A DNA stretch of 64,000 nucleotides. Origin: Bacteroidales bacterium (GTDB lineage: Bacteria > Bacteroidota > Bacteroidia > Bacteroidales > F082). The notes under the pieces were generated by a model that was not told the DNA's origin, did not search any database, and saw only the letters and a program-made list of their open reading frames with translations. The translations under genes and the position numbers were made by a program. Where the stretch lies: NCBI GenBank assembly GCA_017477425.1, contig JAFUVT010000016.1, positions 1 through 64,000 of the forward strand, read 5' to 3'. This document shows, piece by piece, positions 16,820 through 26,200 of this stretch (position 1 is its first letter; each line of letters begins with the position of its first letter).

Positions 16820-18544
16820 TTATTCCCTCACCTCAGCCTTCGCCCTAAAATTCACCAAGTCTTCCTCGATGAAGTTCTTCACGTAGACGCTCTTGCCGAT
16901 GACGTCTTCCTCGGCGGCGTGGACATAGACATTGGCCGAACGCGAGAAGAGATGCGGAGCGCGGGTGGCGTCGTCCAAGATGAGGAGCGACATCATAATG
17001 TCGCCCGTCATGTCGTAGAGACGGCGGGCCAAGAAGTCTTGCACTTCCTGGTTGTTGGCGCCTTTCACGTAGTTGATGCTCTGCTCGTAGAGTTCCACCA
17101 AGGTGCGCACCGTGTTCTGCAAGGGTTTCAGTTCCTCGCTGACTTCCTGCTCCAGCATTTCCTTCATGATGCCGAGGTAGGTGCCATTGGTGATGTAACG
17201 AATGGCAGCCACCACCTGCAACTGCGTCGTGCCTTCGTAAATCGAGAAGATACGGGCATCGCGGTAGAGGCGCTGGCACTTGTACTCCATGATGAAGCCC
17301 GAACCGCCGTGGATACTGAGGGCATCGTAGGCGTTTTGGTTGGCGTACTCCGAGTTCATACCCTTGGCCAAAGGCGTGAAGGCATCGGCGAGACGCGAGT
17401 ATTTCTTACACTCGGCGCGCTCTTCGGGCGTCAGCGGACGCTCGCGCTGGATGTCCTCAAGGCACTTGTAGATGTCCACATAACGGGCGGTCATGTAGAG
17501 CAACGAACGACCTGCGTCAATCTTGGCCTTCATGCGCGAAAGCATGTCGTAAACGGCAGGGAATTCGATGATTTTCTTGTGGAACTGCTGACGCTCGTTG
17601 GCATACTTCAGAGCCTCATTGTAAGCCTCTTGTCCCAGGCCCACCGACTGTGCAGCAATACCGAGACGGGCGCTGTTCATCAGGGCCATCACATACTTAA
17701 TGAGGCCGAGACGGGTCTCGCCACAAAGTTCGGCCTTGGCGTTCTTGTAGGTCAACTCGCAAGTGGGCGAGCCGTGGATGCCAAGTTTGTGCTCGATGTG
17801 GCGCACATTGACGCCGCCCTGACGCTTGTCGTAGATGAACATCGACAGGCCGCGACCGTCCTTGGTGCCTTCCTCGGAACGGGCCAGCACGAGGTGGATG
17901 TCAGAGTCGCCATTGGTGATGAAACGCTTCACGCCGTTGAGTAGCCAGCAGCCGTCCTTTTCGGAATAGGTGGCCTTCAGCATGACGCTTTGCAGGTCGC
18001 TGCCGGCATCAGGCTCGGTGAGGTCCATCGACATGGTCTCGCCGGCGCAAACGCGCGGGATGTACTTCTTGCGCTGCTCCTCGTTGCCGAACTCATACAA
18101 GGTGTCGATGCACGACTGCAGCGACCAGATATTTTGGAAGCCAGCATCGGCGGAGGCCACCATCTCGCTCAGCATGGAGAAGACGGTGATGGGCAGGTTG
18201 AGGCCGTCGTAGCGGCGCGGCATCGAAACGCCCCAGAGACCGCCCTTGGTGCAAGCATCAAGGTTTTCCTTGGTCTTGGAGGCATAGATCATGCGGCCGT
18301 TCTCCAAATGCGGACCCTCGAGGTCGACGGATTCGGAGTTGGGTTCGATGATGTTGGCGGTGATGTCGCCAGTGATGTCCAAAACGCGGCGGTAGTTCTC
18401 CATCGCGTCTTCGTAATCGACGGGGGCATCGGCGTAGGTATCCTTGTCAGCAAAATTGCGTTCCTTCAGCTCGACGATGCGCTTCATCAGCGGGTGGTCG
18501 AGGTAGAATTGCAGGTTCGGGTTATCGCTATAATAATTTGCCAT
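16820..18544 (-). CDS. Acyl-CoA dehydrogenase, long (574 aa) Bacteroidetes type
   Basis: A 574-residue FAD enzyme. The core has MSMDLTEPDAGSDLQSVMLK, RFITNGDSDIH, KLGIHGSPTCEL and a C-terminal RDARIFSIYEGTTQLQ with the catalytic-type Glu. An extra C-terminal helical region of about 130 residues (after AIRYITNGTYLG) distinguishes it from the 380-residue enzymes. It lies 2 bases after etfA and two genes after etfB, so ETF is its likely electron acceptor. Chain-length preference cannot be read. It may support acyl-CoA or amino-acid fermentation. Confidence 0.85.
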   Translation of the reverse strand: MANYYSDNPNLQFYLDHPLMKRIVELKERNFADKDTYADAPVDYEDAMENYRRVLDITGDITANIIEPNSESVDLEGPHLENGRMIYASKTKENLDACTKGGLWGVSMPRRYDGLNLPITVFSMLSEMVASADAGFQNIWSLQSCIDTLYEFGNEEQRKKYIPRVCAGETMSMDLTEPDAGSDLQSVMLKATYSEKDGCWLLNGVKRFITNGDSDIHLVLARSEEGTKDGRGLSMFIYDKRQGGVNVRHIEHKLGIHGSPTCELTYKNAKAELCGETRLGLIKYVMALMNSARLGIAAQSVGLGQEAYNEALKYANERQQFHKKIIEFPAVYDMLSRMKAKIDAGRSLLYMTARYVDIYKCLEDIQRERPLTPEERAECKKYSRLADAFTPLAKGMNSEYANQNAYDALSIHGGSGFIMEYKCQRLYRDARIFSIYEGTTQLQVVAAIRYITNGTYLGIMKEMLEQEVSEELKPLQNTVRTLVELYEQSINYVKGANNQEVQDFLARRLYDMTGDIMMSLLILDDATRAPHLFSRSANVYVHAAEEDVIGKSVYVKNFIEEDLVNFRAKAEVRE

Positions 18545-18546
18545 GA

Positions 18547-19569
18547 TTACTTCGAATTTTGTTTGTAATACTTAATCAGTTTAGGAACGACTTCCTCGAC
18601 GGTGCCAACAATCACATAATCCGCAATCTTATTAATAGGTGCGTCGGGGTCGCTGTTCACCGAGATGACGATTTTGCTGTCCTGCATACCGGCGATATGC
18701 TGGATCTGGCCGCTGATGCCGCAGGCGATATACACCTTGGGATGCACGGTGACGCCCGTCTGACCAATCTGGCGGTCGGTGTCGCAGAAGCCCGCATCGA
18801 CAGCGGCACGGGAGGCACCGACTTCGCCGTGGAGCACCTTGGCGAGTTCAAACAGCATGTCGAAGCCTTCCTTGGAGCCCATACCGTAACCACCGGCCAC
18901 CACGATGGGCGAGCCTTTCAGGTTGTGCTTGGCAGCCTCCACGTGGTGGTCGAGGACCTTCACGACGTAGGCCTCGGGCGAGACATACTTCGCGACTTCA
19001 GGATAGACCACTTCGTTCTTGGCCTTGCCTTCATAAACGGCCTTCTGCATCACGCCCGAGCGGACGGTGGCCATCTGCGGACGATGTTCGGGGTTGACGA
19101 TGGTGGCCACGATGTTGCCACCGAAAGCGGGTCGGATTTGATACAGCAGGTTCTCGTAATGCTTCTTCGTCTTGATGTCGTCGAAATCGCCGATTTCGAG
19201 TTGGGTGCAGTCGGCGGTGAGGCCGCTGGTCAGCGACGAGCTGACGCGCGGACCGAGGTCGCGACCGATGACGGTGGCGCCCATCAGGCAGATCTGCGGC
19301 TGCTCTTCCTTGAAGAGGTTGACGAGGATGTCGGTGTGCGGTGCCGAGGTGTAGGGGAACAGCCCTTCGCCGTCGAAGACGAATAGTTTGTCCACGCCAT
19401 AAGGCAGGATTTGGTCTTCCACCTTGCCCTTGATGCCCGTGCCGGCCACCACAGCGTGCAGTTCCACGCCCAGTTGGTCGGCCAATTTGCGCCCTTTGGT
19501 GAGCAACTCCTGTGAGACTTCGGCCACTGCGGTGCCTTCGGTCTCACAATATACAAATACATTATTCAT
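18547..19569 (-). CDS. etfA: Electron transfer flavoprotein alpha subunit
   Basis: 340 residues. The C-terminal FAD-binding domain is clear: GGYGMGSKEGF, GASRAAVDAGFCDTDRQIGQ, TGVTVHPKVYIACGISGQIQ and VNSDPDAPINKIADY. The N-terminal domain contains LMGATVIGRDLGPRVSSSL. The start is the ATG of MNNVFVY rather than an upstream TTG. It pairs with EtfB to carry electrons from acyl-CoA dehydrogenases. A bifurcating partner such as a Bcd complex is not excluded. Confidence 0.95.
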   Translation of the reverse strand: MNNVFVYCETEGTAVAEVSQELLTKGRKLADQLGVELHAVVAGTGIKGKVEDQILPYGVDKLFVFDGEGLFPYTSAPHTDILVNLFKEEQPQICLMGATVIGRDLGPRVSSSLTSGLTADCTQLEIGDFDDIKTKKHYENLLYQIRPAFGGNIVATIVNPEHRPQMATVRSGVMQKAVYEGKAKNEVVYPEVAKYVSPEAYVVKVLDHHVEAAKHNLKGSPIVVAGGYGMGSKEGFDMLFELAKVLHGEVGASRAAVDAGFCDTDRQIGQTGVTVHPKVYIACGISGQIQHIAGMQDSKIVISVNSDPDAPINKIADYVIVGTVEEVVPKLIKYYKQNSK

Positions 19570-19589
19570 AAGCTTCAATTCTTTTGGGT

Positions 19590-19660
19590 CGGGCCTTCGA
19601 CAGGCTCAGGCACCTTAACTTTCTGTTAGAGCAAAGGTCCCTGAGCTTGTCGAAGGGCCG
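19590..19660. repeat. CTTCGACAAGCTCAGG inverted repeat (family 3), etfB-etfA spacer
   Basis: GGGCCTTCGACAGGCTCAGG, then an AAGGTCCCTGAGCTTGTCGA arm ending AGGGCC, around a loop of about 20 bases. A full hairpin inside the operon, so it would be transcribed between the two ETF cistrons. Confidence 0.85.
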
Positions 19661-19668
19661 TCACTGTG

Positions 19669-20544
19669 TCATCCAATTATCTTTTCTTCTAATAATTCTT
19701 TAACCAATCCTTCCACATCGGCGTCGCTGGCGGTGAGTGTCTTGCTCTCCTTGGCCTGGAAGACGATGTTCTGCACGGATTTCACCTTGGTGGGACTGCC
19801 CGAGAGGCCGCATTGGTTGGCATCGCCATCCACATCGGCAACGCTCCATTGGTTGAGGTTGAGGTAGGGACGGCTCTCATAGAGGTCAGCGCGAGGATCC
19901 TCGGGCTGGCGCTCCAGCGGGCAGGAGGCATATTTGTATTTCATCACCAACTTGGCGTTGCATGGACGGCAAGGCGCGGCGCTGCCATTCACCGTGATGA
20001 CGCAAGGCAGCGGCACTTCGACGGTCTCCACGCCACCGTCGATATGGCGGCGGATGGTGGCGATGTTGTTCTCGATTTTCAGGATTTCCTCGGTGTAGGT
20101 CACTTGGTTGAGGCCGAGTTTCTGGGCCACTTGCGGACCCACTTGGGCGGTGTCGCCGTCGATGGCCTGACGGCCGCCGATGACGATGTCCACATCACCG
20201 ATCTTCTTGATGGCGGTGGCGAGGGCATACGAAGTGGCGAGCGTGTCGGCGCCTGCGAAGAGGCGGTCTGTGAGCAGCCAGCCCGTGTCGGCGCCACGGA
20301 AGAGGCCTTGGCGGATGATTTCGCCAGCGCGCGGCGGACCCATGGTGAGCACGCCGACGGTGCTGCCGGGGTGCTGTTCCTTGAGGCGCAGCGCCTGTTC
20401 GAGGGCGTTGAGGTCTTCGGGGTTGAAGATAGCCGGCAACGCGGCACGGTTCACCGTACCCTCGGGCGTCATGGCGTCTTTGCCCACATTTCTCGTGTCG
20501 GGGACTTGCTTGGCAAGTACGACGATTTTCAAACTTTTAGTCAT
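19669..20544 (-). CDS. etfB: Electron transfer flavoprotein beta subunit
   Basis: 291 residues from the ATG of MTKSLKIVVLAKQVPDTRNV. It has typical EtfB motifs: NPEDLNALEQALRLKE, GVLTMGPPRAGEIIRQGLFR, and IVIGGRQAIDGDTAQVGPQV, with the nucleotide-binding signature GGVETVEVPLPCVITV. The in-frame region further upstream is not protein-like and overlaps the promoter. First gene of the operon, preceded by a TATCTTTG box at 20576-20583. Confidence 0.95.
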   Translation of the reverse strand: MTKSLKIVVLAKQVPDTRNVGKDAMTPEGTVNRAALPAIFNPEDLNALEQALRLKEQHPGSTVGVLTMGPPRAGEIIRQGLFRGADTGWLLTDRLFAGADTLATSYALATAIKKIGDVDIVIGGRQAIDGDTAQVGPQVAQKLGLNQVTYTEEILKIENNIATIRRHIDGGVETVEVPLPCVITVNGSAAPCRPCNAKLVMKYKYASCPLERQPEDPRADLYESRPYLNLNQWSVADVDGDANQCGLSGSPTKVKSVQNIVFQAKESKTLTASDADVEGLVKELLEEKIIG

Positions 20545-20575
20545 AAAAATGCTTTTATCGTTTTCAATTCGGGCG

Positions 20576-20583
20576 CAAAGATA
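20576..20583 (-). promoter_or_regulatory. -7 box TATCTTTG for etfBA-acd
   Basis: CAAAGATA on the plus strand, 32 bases upstream of the etfB ATG. A CAAA (TTTG on the minus strand) lies 22 bases further upstream, a plausible -33 element. Confidence 0.6.
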
Positions 20584-20630
20584 GGGAAAATCTTTGATAT
20601 ACAACCAAAATCCCCGCCAATCGGAAGGTT

Positions 20631-20704
20631 GTAGGGCTGTCGTACCACGGCGGCCGCATCTCGCAATTCGCATGATACGGCTGCCACGATGTGACAGCCC
20701 TATA
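20631..20704. repeat. GGCTGTC...GACAGCC inverted repeat (family 4)
   Basis: GTAGGGCTGTCGTACCACGG pairs imperfectly with a right arm GCTGCCACGATGTGACAGCC, ending CTATA. Another full copy is at 26676-26746 and a half copy at 55909-55937. Confidence 0.75.
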
Positions 20705-20710
20705 AACCAC

Positions 20711-20751
20711 AAAAAACCTTCGGATCCATCCTATGTCATGGCATCCGAAGG
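20711..20751 (-). terminator. Strong terminator on the minus strand
   Basis: CCTTCGGAT and ATCCGAAGG form a 9-bp stem with an inner CCAT/ATGG pair, followed on the minus strand by TTTTTTG. It implies a minus-strand transcript ending here, downstream of the small ORF at 20777-20881. Confidence 0.75.
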
Positions 20752-20776
20752 GATTCCTTGATGATGGAAATCAAAA

Positions 20777-20881
20777 TCAATACTTGTCTTGATATGGGGT
20801 GTCTTCTACTCCATTACCATTTAATTTGGTTACCAATTTATCCAAAGGCTTACGCCACATTTCACATTTCAATGCTTTCAT
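20777..20881 (-). CDS. Putative 34-residue micro-protein
   Basis: The ATG at 20881 opens a 34-codon frame beginning MKALKCEMWRKPLDKLVTKL and ending DTPYQDKY. It is soluble and mixed-charge, with no recognisable family. The frame also extends upstream to 21013, but that part covers the structured segment and reads as low-quality protein. Support comes from context: a minus-strand TATATTTG box at 21174-21181, a structured leader between, and a clean terminator 26 bases downstream. It could equally be a fragment of a lost gene. Confidence 0.35.
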   Translation of the reverse strand: MKALKCEMWRKPLDKLVTKLNGNGVEDTPYQDKY

Positions 20882-20920
20882 ATTTCTTATTCTTTTGAGG
20901 GTTATTGATTTCTCAAACAA

Positions 20921-21167
20921 CAAAAAACAGCGTGGAATCAATTCCTTGCTTGACATCCGGATTACCACGCCCACTCTTCTAACAAGTATTCCACGCCGTA
21001 ACACGTACGGCATTTGTTTACTTGCCCTTGAAGAGTTGCCCCCGCCAAACGGGGACTAGTGGTAAATTGGATGTCAAGGACAGCAACAAGTGCTATCTGA
21101 TAATATGCTTATTTCGTTTCTTTTGCTTTTGTTTGCTTGTGAATTAGTTCGACATACGGTTTTATTT
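20921..21167 (-). ncRNA. Putative structured RNA or attenuator leader
   Basis: Several complementary segments are visible, given as plus-strand positions: CTTGACATCC 20949-20958 with GGATGTCAAG 21069-21078; ACTCTTC 20973-20979 with GAAGAGT 21030-21036; GCCGT/ACGGC hairpin 20995-21011; CCCCG/CGGGG hairpin 21040-21054; GCGTGGAAT 20930-20938 with ATTCCACGC 20988-20996. The last pair closes right before a TTTTTTG run on the minus strand, so it could act as a terminator. It crosses the first two pairs, so the two folds exclude each other or form a pseudoknot. The transcript would start from the box at 21174-21181. No known RNA family was recognised. Confidence 0.4.
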
Positions 21168-21173
21168 CGCCTG

Positions 21174-21181
21174 CAAATATA
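21174..21181 (-). promoter_or_regulatory. -7 box TATATTTG for the structured RNA
   Basis: CAAATATA on the plus strand, back to back with the Fic gene promoter at 21202-21209. The two starts would diverge from about 20 bases of shared sequence. Confidence 0.5.
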
Positions 21182-21201
21182 AACATTTTTCGGGAAATCA
21201 T

Positions 21202-21209
21202 TACCTTTG
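21202..21209 (+). promoter_or_regulatory. -7 box TACCTTTG for the Bro-N/Fic gene
   Basis: TACCTTTG matches TAnnTTTG and lies 20 bases before the ATG. Confidence 0.6.
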
Positions 21210-21229
21210 CAGCAAAATTCAAAAGCGTC

Positions 21230-22105
21230 ATGTCGAACAAGGTTTCCATTCGGTTTTATAATGACCGCGAAGTTCGGGCTATTTGGGATAAAACCAGCAA
21301 CAAATGGTGGTTTTCGGCTACGGACATAGTGCGTGCCATCAACGACGAGGAGGACTACAAGAAAGCTGGTAACTATTGGCGTTGGTTGAAAAAGAAATTG
21401 GTAGCCGACGGTATCCAACTCGTGAGTGTCACTCACGAGTTCAAATTCATGGCTCCCGATGGAAAGCTGCGCACTGCAGATGCCTTGGACAGCGAAGCCG
21501 TGCAAACCTTGGCCAAACACTACCCCAACAACCGCGCTAGTGCTTTCCTCGATTGGTTCGTCTATAGTGACAACACCATTGACGGACAGAGCAAAAAGAA
21601 AGCGTACGCATTGGTCGAAAGCGGATTGATTGACAGCATGAATCCAGGAAGTGTTGAATGCCTTCAACAAATCCACGCCTATCTTTTCGGCGGACTTTAC
21701 GACTTCGCCGGGCAAATCCGTACCAAAACCATCTCGAAAGGCGGCACGCTTTTTTGCCGAGCAGAATTCCTGATGCAAAACCTGGCAACCATAGAACAGA
21801 TGCCAGAAAACACTTTCGATGAGATTGTGGAAAAGTATGTGGAGATGAACATGGCGCACCCTTTCATGGAAGGCAACGGACGCAGCACCCGCATCTGGCT
21901 CGACCTTATCCTGAAGAAGCGCCTGAAAAAGTGCGTGGACTGGAGTCAAATCAGCAAAAACGACTATTTGAAAGCCATGGAATTGAGTGCCGTAGATTCC
22001 ACATCCATCAAGTATCTACTCCAACAAGCCTTGACCGACAAAATCGACGACCGCGAAATCTTCATGAAAGGTATTGACTACTCCTATTATTATGAGGAAA
22101 ACTGA
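21230..22105 (+). CDS. Bro-N domain fused to Fic AMP-transferase
   Basis: 291 residues. Residues 5-110 form a Bro-N/antirepressor-type DNA-binding domain ([48 protein letters not shown]). Residues 130-250 are a Fic domain with [20 protein letters not shown] and the complete active motif [12 protein letters not shown] (His210), so AMP or other NMP transfer to a protein is expected. The C-terminal SYYYEEN resembles, but is one residue off, the inhibitory (S/T)xxxE(G/N) helix of class III Fic proteins. Upstream is a divergent structured RNA, and hydE follows one base after the stop. A toxin or regulatory modifier role is an inference. Confidence 0.85.
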   Translation: MSNKVSIRFYNDREVRAIWDKTSNKWWFSATDIVRAINDEEDYKKAGNYWRWLKKKLVADGIQLVSVTHEFKFMAPDGKLRTADALDSEAVQTLAKHYPNNRASAFLDWFVYSDNTIDGQSKKKAYALVESGLIDSMNPGSVECLQQIHAYLFGGLYDFAGQIRTKTISKGGTLFCRAEFLMQNLATIEQMPENTFDEIVEKYVEMNMAHPFMEGNGRSTRIWLDLILKKRLKKCVDWSQISKNDYLKAMELSAVDSTSIKYLLQQALTDKIDDREIFMKGIDYSYYYEEN

Positions 22106-22106
22106 A

Positions 22107-23225
22107 ATGAACATCACTGAAATACTAAATAAAATCGGCCCTTCGACCCTTCGACGGGCTCAGGGCTCAGGGACCTTAGGTTATACCAAAGAAGACCTCA
22201 AAACCCTCCTCGCTGCTGAAGGCGAGGATAAGAAACTGCTGTTTGCCAAGGCGTTGCAGTCCAAATTGGAGCATTTGGACAACTACGTCCACCTGCGCGG
22301 ACTGATTGAATACAGCAATGTCTGCACCAAATATTGCCTCTATTGCGGCGTGCGCAGCAAGAACCCGAACTTCGAACGCTATACCCTCAGCGACGAAGAA
22401 GTCATCGAATGCGCGAAGTTGGCGCACGAGTTGGGCTACGGCTCGGTGGCCTTGCAAAGCGGCGAGCGAAGCGATGCTGCGTTTGTGGACAAAATCACCT
22501 ATTTGGTTCAGGAAATCAAGAAGATAGACAACGGAAGCCTTGGCATCACGCTGTCGCTGGGCGAGCAGACCGAGGAGACCTACCGCCGTTGGTTTGAGGC
22601 AGGCGCACACCGCTATCTGCTCCGCATCGAGGCCTCGAACGAGGAACTTTACTATAAGATTCACCCGCGCGACGAGAAACACGACTTTCAAACCCGCTTG
22701 AACTGCATCGACACCTTGCTAAAACTAGGTTACCAAACGGGCACTGGCGTGATGGTAGGCCTCCCCTTCCAAACCTTAGACGACCTCGCCGACGACTTGC
22801 TGTTTTTCAAACAAAAAGACGTGGCGATGGTTGGCATGGGGCCTTTCATTCCGCATCCCGACACCCCGCTTTGGCAGTACAGAGACCAAATCCCGTCCGC
22901 CGAGCAACGCATGGAACTGACCTTGAAGATGATTGCCACACTTCGCCTGATGATGCCCGAAATCAACATGGTGGCGGCCACGGCCAACCAGACCGTCGAC
23001 CCGCAAGGGCGCGAGAAAGCCATCGCCGTGGGCGCGAATGTGATCATGCCCAACCTGACGCCCAACGAGTTCCGCGAAAACTACCTCATCTACCCCGACA
23101 AAGCCTGCGTCAACGACAAACCCGACCAATGCCAGACCTGCCTCGACGTGCGCCTCGCCGCCATCGGGCACAAGGTTTTGTATAACGCCTGGGGCGATTC
23201 GGTGGCTTTCACAAAAAAGCACTAA
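22107..23225 (+). CDS. hydE: HydE-type radical SAM protein ([FeFe]-hydrogenase maturase)
   Basis: 372 residues. The radical SAM motif CTKYCLYC (CxxxCxxC) follows YVHLRGLIEYSNV. The fold continues with GSVALQSGERSD, LSLGEQTEETYRRW, YLLRIEASNEELY, GTGVMVGLPFQTLDD and PFIPHPDTPLW, all typical of HydE. HydE helps assemble the dithiomethylamine/[2Fe] subcluster of [FeFe]-hydrogenase. The start is the ATG right after the Fic stop, preceded by GAGGA. Residues about 11-22 (GPSTLRRAQGSG) are encoded by a family-3 repeat (22137-22181). HydF, HydG and hydrogenase genes are not in the window. Other HydE-like radical SAM proteins remain a possibility. Confidence 0.8.
   Translation: MNITEILNKIGPSTLRRAQGSGTLGYTKEDLKTLLAAEGEDKKLLFAKALQSKLEHLDNYVHLRGLIEYSNVCTKYCLYCGVRSKNPNFERYTLSDEEVIECAKLAHELGYGSVALQSGERSDAAFVDKITYLVQEIKKIDNGSLGITLSLGEQTEETYRRWFEAGAHRYLLRIEASNEELYYKIHPRDEKHDFQTRLNCIDTLLKLGYQTGTGVMVGLPFQTLDDLADDLLFFKQKDVAMVGMGPFIPHPDTPLWQYRDQIPSAEQRMELTLKMIATLRLMMPEINMVAATANQTVDPQGREKAIAVGANVIMPNLTPNEFRENYLIYPDKACVNDKPDQCQTCLDVRLAAIGHKVLYNAWGDSVAFTKKH
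22137..22181 (+). repeat. Partial family-3 repeat inside hydE
   Basis: GGCCCTTCGACCCTTCGACG and GGCTCAGGGCTCAGGGACC are a half copy of the repeat with two short internal duplications. It lies in frame near the hydE start. Confidence 0.8.
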
Positions 23226-23261
23226 TTTCCTAAAATCGCTATTTTAATAAAAGAATTTTCC

Positions 23262-23269
23262 TATTTTTG
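23262..23269 (+). promoter_or_regulatory. -7 box TATTTTTG for the C25 peptidase
   Basis: TATTTTTG 23 bases before the ATG. The palindrome AAAGCGCTTT (23281-23290) sits between box and start and could be an operator. Confidence 0.55.
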
Positions 23270-23292
23270 CGCCCAAACTAAAGCGCTTTAAA

Positions 23293-26200
23293 ATGAGAAA
23301 ACTATTCCTTTCCCTCGTCCTGGTCATGCTTTCGTTCGTGACCTTCGGACAACAATGGGTCGCTATCAAGAGCGATGCGCCCGGCACTATGCAGACCACT
23401 TTGGTTTCCTCTTCGGAGAACCAAATCACGGTCAATGTACAAGTCCCAGGCTTCTATGCCCTTGAGGTGGAAACACCTCGCGGCGAAGCCAACATCATCT
23501 CCGTCCCCAAGGCGGTGAGCACAGCCCAAGCCGGCGAGCCCAACCTGCCTATGATTGCCATTCCGGCCATCGTTGGCGACGCACAACACTACAGCATTCG
23601 CGTCGTCGATGCACAATTCGCTGACTATCCGATGGAAGTTGCACCGTCAAAAGGCGATTTCTCCCGTCAAATCAACCCTGCCGATGTGCCATACACCTAT
23701 GGCGAGGCTTATGCGCAGGATGCCTTCTTCCCTGCCCAAAATGCTGGACTGTATGAGCCTTACATCATGCGCGATTTTCGCGGACAGAACATGGTGGTTT
23801 ATCCTTTCGCCTACAACCCCGTCAGCAAGACGTTGCGCGTGTATTACAACATGACCGTCGAGATGTTTGCCGATGGACAGCAAGGCGAGAACGTCATCAA
23901 CCGCCGTTCGACGACCGTGAAGATGGACCCAGAAATCAGGACAATGTACGAACGCCAGTTCATCAATTTCAATGAAGGCCTCAGCAAATACACGCCTATG
24001 GTGGAAACGGGACACCTGCTCATCATCTGCCACGACGCTTTCATGAGCGCGATGCAGCCTTTCGTCAACTGGAAGAAGCAGATTGGAAGACCCACCACGA
24101 TGGTCGGCACTTCGACTTCAGGCACCACTGCCGCAGCCATCAAGTCGTACATCGAAACGCAATACGCCAGCGACCCCGACTTGACCCATGTACTGCTGGT
24201 CGGCGATGTGGCCCAAATCCCAGGCAACACTTTCTCGGCTGGCAGCTACGGCGGAAAATCCGACAATATGTACGGACAAGTGGCTGGCAACGACTATTAT
24301 AACGACATCATCGTTGGTCGTTTCTCTGCCGAAAACGAAGCACACGTCACGACGCAAGTTAACAAGGTCATTTACTACGAAAGAGACATCAACGCCAGCG
24401 ACACATGGCTAACCTTCGGCGATGGTCTCGGCAACGGGGATGGCCCAGGCCATTTTGGCGAGTACGACTGGCAACATGTCGAGAACATCCGTCTAGACCT
24501 TTTGAACTATAATTACACCACTGTTTATCAAGACTATCCAGGCGTTTCGGGCTATTCTTCCTCTTCTGCAGTTTTGAGCCAACACATCAACAATGGCGTG
24601 AGTATCATCAATTATTGCAACCACGGTTCCGAAACCAGCTGGGCACTCAACAACTACAGCAACTCCAATGTCAATGCCTTGACGAATGTCAACAAGCTGC
24701 CCATTGTTTGGTCGGTGGCCTGCCTCAACGGAAAATACGACTACAGCCAACCTTGCTTTGGCGAGACTTGGCTGAGGGCCAACAACAGCAATGACCCAAC
24801 ACAACCCACAGGCGCCATCGGCGGCATGTTCTCCTACATCTCGCAGCCTTGGCAAGAGCCGCAATACGGCCAGGATGAAATGGTTGACGTGCTCGTTGAA
24901 AGCTATACCAACAACATCAAGCGCACCTTAGGTGGCACTTCTTTTGACGGCAACATGAAGATTTTGGACCAATACGGACCAAATGCCAATGCCGCCAGAG
25001 GCACATATTTGTCATGGATCCTCTACGGCGACCCGACGTTGACGCTTCGCAATGCCGTACCGACCGATATGGGTGTCACCCACGCCTCGTCGATGAGCAC
25101 CACGGCGACAAGCTTCACCGTGAACGCCACCAACGGCAATGGTGCCTTGGCCACCCTGACCCGCAACAACGAAATCATGGGTTCGGCCGTCATCGACAAC
25201 GGCACGGCCAATATCACTTTCACTGCTCCTGGAACGACGGGCACCGCCACTTTGACCGTTTTTGGCTATAACAAGATCACTTACATCGCCACTATCCAAA
25301 TCACCAGCGGCGGCACGCAAAGCTATACCATCAATGTGTCGGCCAACCCAGCCAACGCCGGCACAGTCACCGGTGGCGGCACCTATCAGGAAGGTCAGTC
25401 GTGCACCGTTTCGGCTACGGCCAACGCAGGCTTCAACTTCACCAACTGGACCGAGAACGGCACGGTGATCTCCACCAATGCCAGCTACTCCTTCACCGTG
25501 ACGGGCAACCGCACCTTGGTGGCCAACTTCACCGCCATTCCGCAGAACTACACCATCAACGTCTCGGCCAATCCGACAAACGGCGGCACCGTGACGGGCG
25601 GCGGCACCTACCAAGAAGGCCAATCCTGCACGGTAAGGGCTACGGCTAATGCAGGCTATACCTTCACCAACTGGACTGAAAATGGCAACGTGGTCTCAAC
25701 GAATGCCCTATACAACTTCACCGTTACGGGCAACCGCACGTTGGTGGCCAATTTCCAATTGCAAAGCTACACCATCTCGGCCACGGCCAACCCGACCAAT
25801 GGTGGTACGATTGCTGGCACAGGCACCTACAACTATGGTCAAAACTGCACATTGACAGCTACGCCAGCCTCGGGATTCCAGTTCGAAAATTGGACTTTGA
25901 TGGGTATGCCTGTCTCTAGCGACCCATCGTACACCTTCACGGTGACCCAAAACGCTGCTTTCATTGCCCATTTCCAGGCTATGAGCTTTACCGTTGAAGC
26001 GACTGCCAACCCCACCGAAGGAGGTACCATCACGGGCAGCGGAACATACAACTATGGAGAAACCTGCACGGTGAGCGCCACAGCAAATGAAGGCTACAAC
26101 TTCGTCAATTGGACTGAGAACGGTCTCCAAGTCTCGGCCAGCCCGAACTACACCTTCAATGTCACGGCTAATCGCAACTTGGTGGCCAACTTCGAGTTGC

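Noticed and set aside
20777..21013. 78-codon reading of the minus-strand frame
   Set aside because: The first 44 codons coincide with the structured segment and its inverted repeats. Only the last 34 codons look protein-like, so the shorter ORF was kept, with low confidence.
21074..21949. Long minus-strand open frame opposite the Bro-N/Fic gene
   Set aside because: It is antisense to a gene with intact Fic and Bro-N motifs, and its translation shows no recognisable family. The real minus-strand signals in the area lie at 20.7-21.2 kb.
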